Assembly: GCF_000007345.1 (NCBI RefSeq)
Contig: NC_003552.1
Location: forward strand, 372,001-436,000
Direction: 5' to 3'
Length of the DNA stretch: 64,000 nucleotides
From: Methanosarcina acetivorans C2A
GTDB taxonomy: Archaea; Halobacteriota; Methanosarcinia; Methanosarcinales; Methanosarcinaceae
A program made the translations under genes and the position numbers. Positions 44,347 to 53,678 of the stretch are shown here, in pieces. The notes below the pieces were generated by a model. That model ran no database searches. It was given only the letters and a program-made list of their open reading frames with translations, and was not told the origin of the DNA. The first letter of the stretch is position 1, and the number at the start of each line of letters is the position of its first letter.

Positions 44347-44954
44347 CTTTTATTTATTTCAGTCGAATACCCCGCTAGCTTGCTGCGGGGATGGAAAACT
44401 TCCCCAGCAACCGTTAATGAGAAGATGGTTTATCAATTCCGTTTTCTGGTTTTTAACTTCTGCTTAAACTAAATTTTTTAGGGTTACTGCTTTCTTTAAC
44501 GGAATTTTGGGCGGTGGCGCGAACATACCCCGTTGCTTGCAGCTGGGTGCGCCAGCGCAACTTTGATTGTCAGAGTATTACTTTTTCTGTAAAATTTTAT
44601 GGTATTCCCGGACAAGGAAACATTGTAAGCAACGATATAAATTAGGGCATACATGGTTGAACTGAGAAATCAATAACATTAAACCTCCAACTGTATAAAA
44701 CACTTCTCTAGTCACAACGCTGAATGTGATTGATTTTGTAATTCAGGTGTGTAAGTCCTAATAAATACCTCATTAACCTTTTTCTGCCGCGTCGATTTTT
44801 TGTCGGCTTGTTAGGATTTGCATAAGAATCATTATCCTTTTATTGAGTATTATATAATGCATGGGATAAAAACGTATACAGGAGTGAGTCTCCAACGCTT
44901 GACCGATGACACAGGAAGTTCGCTTGAATAATTCTTTATAGGGGGTGTAACTCA
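44347..44954. other. Non-coding region with IS200/IS605-end-like hairpins
   Basis: A hairpin ATACCCCGctagcttgctgCGGGGAT lies at about 44366-44392. A second, ACCCCGttgcttgcagcTGGGT with flanks shared with 15848-15900, lies at about 44522-44575. TTCAGGTGTGTAAGTCCTA near 44748-44766 resembles the end of the element at 59593-59705. No gene is seen. Confidence 0.4.
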
Positions 44955-45077
44955 ATGGTAGAAGAAAAGAAAGAAGAGAAGAAGGAAGAAGAGGCTGCTC
45001 ATGTAGATCCGATACATCCTGAAGATGAACGAGGGGGAAAAAAGAAGCATCTGTTGAGTTGTGATAAGAGTAGCTGA
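44955..45077 (+). CDS. Small charged hypothetical protein
   Basis: A 40-residue ORF (MVEEKKEEKKEEEAAHVDPI..., ending SCDKSS) from ATG 44955 with GGGGTG upstream. The N-terminal half is nearly all Glu and Lys. No family is recognised. The ribosome site supports translation but the composition could be chance. Confidence 0.35.
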   Translation: MVEEKKEEKKEEEAAHVDPIHPEDERGGKKKHLLSCDKSS

Positions 45078-45105
45078 TCATCACTTTATAATTCAACAGG
45101 TTGCT

Positions 45106-45240
45106 GGAAAAGGCTGAATAAGGTCTTTGATCTCCTGAATGTTGCAATCAACCAGGATGTCCAGGAGATCCCTTTCCCATTCGAAAGTCTTGCTTGAAGG
45201 GCAGTGTCGCGAATTTGCTTTAAGTTCTAAGCCAATTTTT
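45106..45240 (-). pseudogene. Possible gene fragment, unrecognised
   Basis: A minus-strand frame reads SSKTFEWERDLLDILVDC then NIQEIKDLIQPFPATC and a stop. The residue mix looks protein-like, but no start or family can be named. The rest of 45,241-45,620 shows nothing. Confidence 0.2.
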
Positions 45241-45627
45241 TGTGTACTGTGTGTAATTTTGTTCTTCTGATATGGAATTTTCTACCCTGTAACTTCTTGG
45301 TATTTGTGATTTTTCAGAAAATTAGGCACACTTCCCACTGAATAAAGATGAAATCTATGAACTGTTGACTTAGATCCATAGCGACGAGGAACATCTTTCA
45401 AGTACAACCTGTCGTAACAACGTACAAAATGCCGTTAATTAACTTCCTCATATTTGCACGTGGTCTCCTTGTATGTGATTTCGGTGGAGGAATCTAAGGT
45501 TCAGAAATTAATAACCAGCTGGTTTTCTTCGGTATATGTCTGAAAAAGTTCTGCTATATTTTTTGAACAAATAAATTCAATCCCTGGAATTAAGACTCAG
45601 TCCCAAAATCTAGTGATAAAAGTAAGT

Positions 45628-45677
45628 GTAACATCACTACACAAAATTATAATCCTATAATTATGTAATGATGTTAC
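45628..45677. repeat. Inverted repeat before the truncated transposase
   Basis: GTAACATCA (45628-45636) and TGATGTTAC (45669-45677) are perfect 9-bp arms around a second inner palindrome ATTATAatccTATAAT. This may be the left end or promoter of the element carrying the transposase at 45688. Confidence 0.55.
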
Positions 45678-45687
45678 GGCAGAAGCA

Positions 45688-46596
45688 ATGGTGACTATAA
45701 ATCTTACACTTAATAACTTTTCTGAGCTCCATGCTCTCTTAGACGTTTTTGGTTGTTTTGGAAACGATTATGAATATACTACACGAGGAATTTTTCGTAG
45801 AAAAATTCCTCCCGTCTGTTCAATTTGTAATACTCCAATGGTTCATAATGGCTATAATCCCCATACCAAAGACGGTCTTGGGGAAATCAACATTGGTCGG
45901 TATAAATGCTCAAACTGTGGTAGTACACACGAAGAAGATTATAGTTTTTGGGAAGATATGAAGACTTTACTTTTTGATACATTCAATGATTTTTTCCAGT
46001 TACTCAGATACCATAACGTTTCATATGATGGAATTTCTGATCTAATGGATTTCATATATCCAAGATCAAGAAGCACGATTTTTAGAGCATTCTACAAAGA
46101 AATGGAACAGGAAACTATTCCATATTCAGAAAATATACATATGGTGCATTATGACGAACAACATCCAAAAGAAGGAAGATGTCAGAAATACCGTTTAACT
46201 TTACTGGATGCAAAAGCTCAAAGAACGATAGCAGATGAACTTTTCAAAGATAAGAGTCCAGAAACCATCAAGGAATTTCTAAAGAAAAATCTTGATGCAT
46301 CAGAGCCAGTGTTTATCGTTACGGATTTTGATAAGAGATACCCTGATATATTAAAGGAAATTTTTAGGGATAAGTTAGTCCATCAATATTGTTTGATGCA
46401 TTTAAATAAGCTTATTGTTAATGATTTTCCAAAGAACACAACGATAGAACAGGAACTTTTGAAGTACAGGTTATTAAGTATATTTTATAATAGAGAGAAT
46501 GAGATTAAATTTCTGCAAAAACTTCAATCTGAAGAACTCAACGTAATTAATAACAAAGAAAAGCATCAAGAATGGATTTGTTTTGTCCTGAAATAA
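45688..46596 (+). pseudogene. Truncated DDE/MULE-like transposase (family unassigned)
   Basis: 302 residues of a transposase. It has a zinc ribbon (CSICNTPMVHNGYNP, then CSNCGSTHEED), the catalytic-type segments HMVHYDEQHPKEG and FIVTDFDKRYPDIL, and the HQYCLMHLNKLI (C-x2-H) motif seen in MULE, IS256 and ISH6-like enzymes. The frame ends abruptly at 46596, where the IS481-type element begins, and the C-terminus with the last acidic residue is missing. Confidence 0.7.
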
Positions 46597-46601
46597 TTTC
46601 G

Positions 46602-47585
46602 CTTTGAAACTTTTTTCCTCTTGTCCATGTTTTCACCACCCAAACAATCTCACTCCTATTCTGAACTTTGCCTCAACTGGTAATCTATTCCAGAATGCTT
46701 CCTGTGGCGATTCTAACTGTTCAAGTTTCAAAGCTCCATGAGGCCTCTTGTTATACCACTGTACGAATTCTTCAAATGATTCAAACTCTCCTCTAAACCT
46801 TTGATATGTATCGAACCATTTCTCTATTTTTCCGTTTGTCTGAGGATGTCTTACCCTTGCAAGTATTGGTTTGATTCCAAGTTCTTCAATGCATCTTTTA
46901 AAGTCACTATCCCATGAACCATCCTTATTAATCCTGTGAGCTCCGAATTCACTTCCATGATCCATAATGAGCTCTCTTAAAGGGTATATGTCCCAGTACT
47001 CTTTAACAAGTTCATCAATCACTTTAATGGTGTTCTCCGTGTTGCAATGAACGTACTCTCCACCTGCAATTATCATTCTTGATGAATCATCAAGAATGGC
47101 ACAGACTTGCAGTCCTAACAGGGGATTCTCATGCCAATCGATGTGTGCAGCAGACATGCTGTGTTCGCGTTCGTATCTACACCATTTTCTTCTCTGTTTC
47201 TTTTTTCGGTTTTCCTTGGCAAGGTCCATGCTAAGTAGATAGTTATGGATTCTGTTATGAGATATCTTACGATTATATTTGCCTTCGATGAGAATCTCAA
47301 GGTAACAGGCTCCAAACTTATAATCAGAGTAAGTTTGGTCAATCAATTCCTTATCAGAGGAGGATAAGGGGTTCTTTGGTCTTCCAAGATTAATGCCAAC
47401 TTGAGGAAGCTGACCAGTTTCAACGTATTCTTTGTAGATCTGCTGAACTCGACGGGCTGAGATCCCCTGGATCTCAGCTATCGTCGAGGTAGATTCACCT
47501 TTCGATTTTTGAGCAATGATCCAACGTATCTTTTTTCCATTAAGTTTCACAAAAGATAAGGGATTACAACCGACATATTTAGCGC
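46602..47585. mobile_element. IS481-type insertion sequence (boundaries approximate)
   Basis: The element carries one transposase gene. GAAATAATTTCG stands on both sides (46590-46601 and 47586-47597) and may be a 12-bp target duplication. The 12-mer is nearly palindromic, so it could instead belong to the ends. Alternative ends beginning with TGTC are at 46622 and, on the other strand, 47575. The two flanks belong to different genes: a truncated transposase on the left and an RND exporter on the right. Confidence 0.6.
46633..47550 (-). CDS. IS481-family transposase (integrase-core DDE)
   Basis: A protein of about 305 residues with an N-terminal helix-turn-helix (GESTSTIAEIQGISARRVQQIYKEY) and an rve integrase core. 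The catalytic acids are in AAHIDWHENP, LIMDHGSEFGA and HPQTNGKIEKWFDTY. The C-terminal FVQWYNKRPHGALK is typical. The start is best at GTG 47550 (VKLNGKKIRWIIAQK). The longer frame from 47610 runs into flanking RND sequence. It appears complete and could be active. Confidence 0.87.
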   Translation of the reverse strand: MKLNGKKIRWIIAQKSKGESTSTIAEIQGISARRVQQIYKEYVETGQLPQVGINLGRPKNPLSSSDKELIDQTYSDYKFGACYLEILIEGKYNRKISHNRIHNYLLSMDLAKENRKKKQRRKWCRYEREHSMSAAHIDWHENPLLGLQVCAILDDSSRMIIAGGEYVHCNTENTIKVIDELVKEYWDIYPLRELIMDHGSEFGAHRINKDGSWDSDFKRCIEELGIKPILARVRHPQTNGKIEKWFDTYQRFRGEFESFEEFVQWYNKRPHGALKLEQLESPQEAFWNRLPVEAKFRIGVRLFGW

Positions 47586-49159
47586 GAAATAATTTCGGGA
47601 TAAAACACACCGAAATTTGCTTCCTTTACAATATCAACAATACTTGACGAGTCCTGTATGTATCTTCTCCCATCGACTTCGTGTTCAGAGAACTCATCGA
47701 TCCATTCCAGAAGTTCCGGGTCAGCATTATCATCTGTCTTTATGATGAGATTTAACTGGTCATCACCTCCAAGGATCTCTCCCATATGTTCCAGTTCTAG
47801 CAGAGCAGGCATGTCCTGTGGGGCTAAAGCCTGAATATCAGTCTGGGTACCTACAAGACCATCTGCATAAAGACCACCTACACACAGGAAACCTGCTATA
47901 GATAAAACAAGAATAGGATTTCTCATTGAAAATGTAGAAATTGCCTTAAGAGCTTTTTCAAGGAAATCCGGTTCATGTTCTTCTTCAACAACAACTGTAG
48001 AATGAGTTTCATGATGTGTGGATTTCTTATTAAAACCAAGTCTTCCAAGGATGTTCATTTTGGATAATTTATCAAAACCATAGAGTACAGCGACTCCCAG
48101 GAATAGAGATGAAATGAAGCACATCACTATACCGGTAATCAGAAGTTTTCCAAAATCCTGTGTCATTGGAACTGTGGATGCGAACAATGAGGAGAAACCA
48201 AGAGCTGTGATTATAAGTGCATTCAATACTGCCGGTCCGGCGTGTTTGATAGTGTCAATTACAGCCTCGTCCTCTGTTTTCCCATGTGCATGTTCTTCCT
48301 CTATCCTGTTATGGAACTGGATGGAATAATCAATGCCAATTCCTATAAGAACAGGGAAAGCTGACATTGATACCATTGTCATCGGAATGCCGAGGAAACC
48401 CATTGCACCAAAAGTGAATATTATGCCTACAAGTACTATTGGAAGGGGAAGCAGTCTCCACCTGACATGCTTGAACACCAGGTATAATGCTACTATCATC
48501 AGAAGAACAGATAATGCAAGTAGCATTATCATAGTTGAATTCATCTCCTCATCCATCGCTATCCTGAACGCAGAATCTCCAGTAACGATCACGTTGTAAC
48601 CAGCAGGAAAATTTGCAAGCTCAATGGAAATTTCTGTCTCCCTGAGGACTTCCTCTTTAGTGGAATCCGATACAGTACCTTCCATGATAACAGCCATTAC
48701 AGCGTGTGTATCGTCAGGCATAAGAGCACTTGGCATTGTTGAAGCAATTATCCCATCAATCGTTTCCGAATCATCCGGGATCGTACTTCTGCCAGTCATC
48801 TGATAATTGACTTCTTTAATAATGGTAGAAGGCGAAGTTACTTCTACCACACCTGGTATTTTCTGAACAGAAAGATAAGCTCTGTCAAGAGCTTTCAAAA
48901 GCTCCGGTTCCGTAACATCACTACCTTCAACCATTACCACAATGGAATCGGTACCAAAATGATTCAGATACAGGTAATCATAATTCTGATACACTTTTGA
49001 GTTCTTACTGACAAAGGTATCCGTACCTGAAGCCATTTCTATTAACTGAGCACCCTGAAAAGAAATAATTATCAGAAGCAGTGCTATCAATATGATTGGT
49101 ACTGTATTGTCCTTTACGAAAACACCCAGCTTTGGAAAAATATTTTTTATGATAAACAC
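47579..49159 (-). pseudogene. RND (HAE3/MMPL-like) exporter truncated by an IS
   Basis: The N-terminal 526 residues of an archaeal RND superfamily exporter. One membrane helix is followed by an extracytoplasmic domain, then a helix bundle with IGIGIDYSIQFHNRIEEE, and a second half starting NPILVLSIAGFLCVGGLYAD. The reading frame ends in the IS481-type element, so the second porter domain and last helices are lost. The only canonical start, GTG 49159, abuts the ribosome site AAGGA; ATA 49150 is 8 nt from AAGGAG. Two palindromic operators lie upstream. Confidence 0.8.
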
Positions 49160-49167
49160 TCCTTGTG

Positions 49168-49215
49168 ATTAATTCGGTATCAGCTTCCCGAAATTATCCG
49201 AATTCATCTTGAGAT
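49168..49215 (-). pseudogene. Fragment of the TetR gene in the RND leader
   Basis: CCGAAATTATCCGAATTCAT and its neighbours match the coding sequence at about 59185-59230 in the intact TetR gene (residues KMNSDNFGKLMPS). The promoter upstream also matches. A tetR gene once stood between this promoter and the RND gene and was mostly deleted. Confidence 0.65.
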
Positions 49216-49242
49216 TGCGCATGTTAGGCACAGTACGCTTTG

Positions 49243-49282
49243 TTGAACGAATTCAGTCAATATCTTGAATGAATTCAGTCAA
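49243..49282 (-). promoter_or_regulatory. Tandem TetR-type operators before the RND exporter
   Basis: TTGAACGAATTCAGTCAA (49243-49260) and TTGAATGAATTCAGTCAA (49265-49282) are 18-bp palindromes centred on GAATTC, 22 bp apart. On the minus strand they lie just downstream of a TATA-like AACTATATATTG. A bound repressor would block initiation. Confidence 0.7.
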
Positions 49283-49316
49283 TATATAGTTTACGACAAC
49301 TACATTATTTTTATAC

Positions 49317-49680
49317 ATGAATTGTCCCAGGTGTAAAAGTTCCAGTCATAAAAAGAACGGGAGAATTGATGGCCGACAACGCTATTAAATTTCATAATTG
49401 CGGATACAATTATTCAGTAGAGATAAAATCAACTTCTAGCCCCACATCTGTTAAATGACAGACTTTACAACTCTATCTTGAAGGATTAGGATTTCGTTCA
49501 ATTGGACGTTTTTAGATGTTAGTCATAGTTGGAGAAGTAATGGCAGATTATTGAAGAGTATATGCAGAGTTTCTCCCTAGAAACATTCATACTCGATCAA
49601 AAGCAGAAACATATACTGTTGAAGGATACAAAAGCATATTTAGGCATTTTTCTGTACAGCATTTTTAGTTCACCCGGTTT
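49317..49680 (+). pseudogene. IS1-family transposase remnant, copy 1
   Basis: Reads MNCPRCKSSSHKKNGRIDGRQRY, then stops and broken frames (TVRLYLEGLGFRSIGRF-like, ...EFLP.KHSYSIKSRNIYC). A large internal part is deleted compared with the copy at 53674. The zinc-ribbon and the LYLEGLGFRSIGRF helix-turn-helix are typical of archaeal IS1-type transposases. Confidence 0.7.
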
Positions 49681-49753
49681 CTTCAAACTATTTTTTTTGT
49701 ACTATTGAGTGATATCCGGATTGACCGATCACTCATGAGTTAAGTGAAAAAAA

Positions 49754-50331
49754 TTAATTCTTAGCCAGCCCTCTCCAAACAATCTGGAATCCGTCTTCCA
49801 TAGTCTTATTTTTATCCAGTGAAGAATCTGAATCAAAGATAAAGTTCACTACCGTTCTGCTAGCCTGATAAAACATTGCAATGATCAGCTCCGCGGAAAA
49901 GTCTTTGATCTCTCCCGTTTTAATTCCTTCATCCACAAGCTTGTGGAGGAAGACATACTCTTTCATCACTTCATCCCGCGTAAACTTTGTGATGTAGGGA
50001 GATGAGCAGAACTGCCCGACAAAAAGGAATTCTTCCTGATTGTCTACCCCCAATTGATTAAATTTGACCAGAGCTTTCTCAACTTGTCCTGGAAAGTGCT
50101 TTCTGCCTTGATCCCTTTTCCCATACAACGGCTTAGCTCTCCTTTTACCTCAAAATACAGGCTATTTATGAGATATTCCTTCGTAGGGAAGTAATTGAAT
50201 AGAGTGCCTGTGGCAACCCCCGCCTCCTTTGAAATCTGGGCGGTTGATGTGCCGTGAAAACCCCTTTCCGTAAAGAGCATCAGGGCTGCGTCCACAATTG
50301 CGGTTTTTTTGTCCTTAACCTGCGGGTCCAT
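49754..50331 (-). pseudogene. TetR-family regulator with a one-base frameshift
   Basis: A close paralogue of the intact regulator at 63159-63737. The N-terminal part has the TetR helix-turn-helix (FTERGFHGTSTAQISKEAGVATGTLFNYFPTKE) and stops at NWG. The rest continues in the next frame (VDNQEEFLFVGQFCSSPYITKF...WRGLAKN). In the intact copy these join directly. One G is missing in the coding-strand run complementary to C 50047-50051. Apart from that the gene is well preserved. Confidence 0.85.
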
Positions 50332-50355
50332 ATTTTAACTCTCGATTTCGAATAA

Positions 50356-50369
50356 TGACTAATCAGTCA
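50356..50369 (-). promoter_or_regulatory. TetR-type operator, TGACTAATCAGTCA
   Basis: A palindrome 25 bp upstream of the frameshifted TetR gene, followed by another half-site (TTTAGTCATTCA). The same palindrome (reverse complement) stands before its paralogue at 63754, which points to autoregulation. Confidence 0.6.
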
Positions 50370-50981
50370 TTTAGTCATTCATTTGTGTTTTTGTTATAAT
50401 AACTTTACATTTCCTATCCCGAAAGTTCCTGCATCAAGATTCTTATGGTGTTGGAAACTGGACCTCAAATATCTGGACCTTTTGAACAGGTTTGCAGTGG
50501 GTTTCTACAGCCTTTTTCATTTTGCTTTTTGATCATTGCCTGGATTACGGCTTCGTAATCCAGTCTCATGCCCTCCACGGTTGCGCCAGCAACCAGCTTG
50601 CTCCTGAATTATATGAAAAAGATGAAGAAACAAAAGCTGAAGCCGCATTTTTTCTTTTTGAATTCACAATTTCAAAATTTCAGTGCTGTATATTTCGAAT
50701 TGAAATTTCCTTTAAGTTCCTTGCCAGGTATAAAGCGATTTTTCATTTTGGCAGTTTTTCTGGGTAGGCCTCGCTGACACTTGGAAAATAACCACGGGAG
50801 ATGCCATACCGGTTACTTCGGAAAAGTTCAAAAATGATTGGAGAAAAACCACCGTTAAAGTTCAGCTTGTTCTTACTTCATCTGCCCTTCCGGTTAACAA
50901 AACCATACGATCATGTTCAAGTATTCCGGGTTAGGAGTCTTTTTCAGGCTCTTTCGAACCTAAAAAACTTTCGGCCATTCA
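50370..50981. other. Intergenic region with possible unrecognised gene fragments
   Basis: A minus-strand frame at about 50488-50620 reads RSKLVAGATVEGMRLDYEA then VIQAMIKKQNEKG, and a plus frame at 50763-50937 reads ADTWKITTGDAIPVTSEKF. Both look protein-like but lack starts and recognisable families. No intact gene is seen. Confidence 0.3.
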
Positions 50982-52026
50982 CTATTTCTGATTCGGGGAA
51001 TTACATTTGTAGTACATGAAAAGCTCCTCCCCCCAGCTCAGAGCTCCCGGATCCCAGGAACAGATGCCCTGCCTGGGAATGTTCCCATTCTTCTCGTAGA
51101 ATATGATTGAAAAAAAGGTGTCTGTTAGGAGGATAGATGCAGGCACTTCATTCCCCGGATAGATGAAGACATCCGGATTTTCACTGTTCAGGAGTTTGCC
51201 TGCCTCTTTTCTGTATTCCTCAAAAAGTTTCCCGAATAAGGGGTTCTTCAATTCGATTACATCCTTTTCTTCAAGCAGTTCCTTCTGCATGCTTTTGAAA
51301 GCGGTTTCAGTTATTATGATGTTTGTGTCGATACCTCTCCCCAGAAGCTCTGAATAAAGGAACGGGATGTCAGAATGGAAGACCGAAGCAAGGAGCAGGA
51401 CCTTACTTGAATTCAGAACCTCATTCAGGAAACCGCTCCGGAGCATTATGTTTTCTTTTTTAAGGGGCACGATTCTGCAACTGCCAAGTTCGTGAATCCT
51501 TTCTTTCAGGTAAGGGGGAAGGGAACTGAGATCATGGTTCTTCCAGTAATCCATATTCTCTTCGTAAAGCTCCAGGGTCCCGAGCAGACGTTCCATGTTT
51601 GCAACCACCACGGGTCCCATGCCCGAAAGCCGGTACGTATCTCCTTCCTTTGCCATCAGTCCTGTTTTCACAAGTTTATTTATCTGGGGGGTCATGGATT
51701 TCCAGGGAAAGTCAAAAGCTCCTTCATGCGTCTTCGGTTAAGTGAGGAATCATGATAAATTGCCTCCATTTTCGTAACAGTTCTCAAAAACTGTATCCCA
51801 TTGGTGATTGGAACTGGATATCGATTTCATGTAAAAAGGACAAAATTTAAGGCGACTTTTGGTGCAAAATCGATATCCTTCAGGCAAGAAAATTCCTTAA
51901 CCGATGACCAATGAAAGCTCCTTTGATATCTTCGGCACTTTTCGGGCCGTCGGCGAGGAACAAAAGCACATCCTTCCTTTTTTCAGAAAGGAATAGGATC
52001 TCTGTTAATGTTGATTTCATATCCAT
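50982..52026 (-). pseudogene. FilR1-type (DUF1724) winged-helix regulator split by a MITE
   Basis: The N-terminal helix-turn-helix (MDMKSTLTEILFLSEKRKDVL then LFLADGPKSAEDIKGAF, 51914-52026) and the C-terminal part (DFPWKSMTPQINKLVKTGLMAKEGDTYRLSGMG and the FilR1 domain, 50982-51724) belong to one gene. Removing the 189-bp element and one copy of the 10-bp duplication gives SAEDIKGAFDFPWKSMTPQ in a single 281-residue frame, normal for these methanogen regulators. As it stands, the DNA-binding part is separated from the sensor domain. Confidence 0.88.
51725..51913. mobile_element. 189-bp MITE-like element in the FilR1-type gene (element B)
   Basis: Ends are imperfect inverted repeats: CATGCGTCTTCGGTTAAG on the left, CATTGGTCATCGGTTAAG on the right (reverse complement). 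It contains an inner inverted repeat GGATATCGATTT / AAATCGATATCC (51816-51827, 51867-51878). The flanking AAAGCTCCTT is duplicated (51715-51724, 51914-51923). There is no ORF. The 10-bp duplication would fit mobilisation by an IS4-like transposase, but the parent is not in the window. Confidence 0.85.
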
Positions 52027-52112
52027 GTCCCTCGCTAGGCCTACAAATTTCATACATTGTCTATTTTTTACATCTTGCTTACTTTTCATACACTATTTGC
52101 ATGCACCGTTTT

Positions 52113-52760
52113 TCAGACATTTACAGGTTCTGACAGCTGTCTCTTCCCGGGAAGCTTTCCAAAAATCTTCCCAAAGATCTCCATTTCTTTTCCCCTGTGC
52201 CCGTCCATGTAAATAATCAGGGGCGGGAAAAGCACAAAGGTCACGAACATTGCCAGGAGGACGTCGATAACCTGACCAGCCCGAAACTGCTGAGCATAGG
52301 GAACGACGAGGCTATCAGGGCTGAAAAGTCTTCCCCGTGTTTTTCCATAATCTCCCGGACTTCATTGTCCGAATCCGGGACTTTTGACCTTCCGGTAAGT
52401 TCATAATTTATCTGTTTAACAATGGATGCCGGGCTTATGACCCCTACAACCCCTGGCACGGGTTCAACCTACTGGCCCAGGCGATCGGTTGCTTTCAGGA
52501 GCGCCGCAGACCCGACATCATTTCCCTCGACCATGATAATGATGCTTTCGGTTTCGAAGGTATTCAGGAAAAGATGGTCATAGTCCTTGTACAGCTACGA
52601 GTCCTTTGACACCCGGTTTTCGGTCCCAGATGCCATCTATATTCGCTGAGCGCCCTGGAAAGACAGCAAAACCAGTACGCAGACAACAGCAAGGATAGTT
52701 GCTCGGTTGTTCTGGATAAATATCCCTAATTTTTCATATGTGTTTTTTATGGCTGGTTCC
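52113..52760 (-). pseudogene. Degraded RND exporter with UAG codons and an internal deletion
   Basis: A paralogue of the truncated exporter at 47579-49159. The N-terminal ~165 codons stay in frame (IKNTYEKLGIFIQNNR...SFQGAQRI) but contain three TAG codons, where the paralogue has Glu, Lys and Ser. The frame then jumps through a large deletion to a C-terminal piece (VIDVLLAMFVTFVLFPPLIIYMDGHRGKEMEIFGKI). No ATG, GTG or TTG begins it. Its equivalent start is ATA with GGGGG 8 nt upstream. Confidence 0.8.
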
Positions 52761-53042
52761 CCCCGCCGGGCTGAATCAATAAATTTCACTTTTTTGAATT
52801 GTTACCTCAGGAAAACTCCACAGCAAAAGCTATCTATCGTGTTTCCTGAAAAGAAGCTTAAAATATGACCTTTTTACCGAATATCGATTTGATTTATCTT
52901 TTGTCTGCCAGATTTCCTGAGCATCGATCCGATTTACTGGATTCGATTTACCTGCTGTTAGTCAGACCTTCTGAAAATCCTCCGATTCTCCTATTATCAA
53001 TCGGATTACCTGAAAATATTAAGATTCACTGGACATTCTCTT

Positions 53043-53420
53043 TTAAGCCCAAACCAGCCTCCGGACTTTTCCGTGGTATCTGCTTGAATTCCCTACATCA
53101 CATGCTCCACATTCCAGACTCAGAACTTTTAACTCGGAAGAGGTTTCGGCAAGGGAAAGAATTAGATCATCCCTGATCCTTGATATCAGTTCTTCAGGTT
53201 CCTTGGCCCGGTAACAGGTCGGCTGCCCGTCGATTATTTGCACGTATCCTTTTTCCTCCATTCTCCGGAGGACCTTGTAGATCTTGGATCTGGGAACCCC
53301 GCTTGCCTCGAAAATTTCCCTTGCGTTTGCCTTTTTCAGGCAAACAAGAACGGAATATATCTTGGCTTCGTTTTCCGTGAAACCGAGTTTCTGCAGGTTA
53401 TCGATTATTTTCAGAGTCAT
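53043..53420 (-). CDS. TrmB-family regulator, truncated
   Basis: 125 residues with a clear TrmB N-terminal winged helix (LGFTENEAKIYSVLVCLKKANAREIFEASGVPRSKIYKVLRRMEEKGYVQI). Full TrmB proteins of about 240-260 residues carry a C-terminal sensor, which is absent here. After LSLECG the sequence looks random. The ATG has GGAGG 7 nt upstream. The promoter region is the TetR-type one, left by a vanished tetR gene. Confidence 0.7.
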   Translation of the reverse strand: MTLKIIDNLQKLGFTENEAKIYSVLVCLKKANAREIFEASGVPRSKIYKVLRRMEEKGYVQIIDGQPTCYRAKEPEELISRIRDDLILSLAETSSELKVLSLECGACDVGNSSRYHGKVRRLVWA

Positions 53421-53502
53421 GCTCTTTCCTCCGTGAAAGAAGTTAGAAATGAGATTTCAGCATCGATATTTTCCATTATTTTTGCCATGTTCCCGAGACT
53501 CA

Positions 53503-53525
53503 ACTGTTTTTTGTTCTCGCCATAC
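53503..53525 (-). pseudogene. Start of a lost TetR gene
   Basis: The minus strand has ATGGCGAGAACAAAAAACAG, then a stop, behind a GGAG-type site. It matches the beginning and leader of the intact TetR gene at 59496 (MARVTKTV). The rest of the gene is gone, leaving promoter and start codon in front of the TrmB-type gene. Confidence 0.6.
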
Positions 53526-53563
53526 TAAACTCCTTTCGTGTATGTTAGACACAGTATATTACA

Positions 53564-53581
53564 TTGAATGAATTCAGTCAA
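53564..53581 (-). promoter_or_regulatory. TetR-type operator before the lost tetR/TrmB gene
   Basis: TTGAATGAATTCAGTCAA, identical to the second operator before the RND gene, with the same TATA-like sequence (CTTTATATTG on the minus strand) next to it. Confidence 0.7.
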
Positions 53582-53612
53582 TATAAAGTTTACGATAACT
53601 ACATTATTTAGC

Positions 53613-53678
53613 ATGAAAGTTCCGGAGTGCTTTCATTTTTGTGCCTGTAATTCGAAATTTCATGTGCGTTTTATATAG
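53613..53678. repeat. Dispersed hairpin repeat, copy 3
   Basis: ATGAAAG...CTTTCAT inverted repeat, then TTTTTGTGCCTGTAATTCGA and TTTCATGTGCGTTTTATATAG. It lies directly before an IS1-type remnant. Confidence 0.7.
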
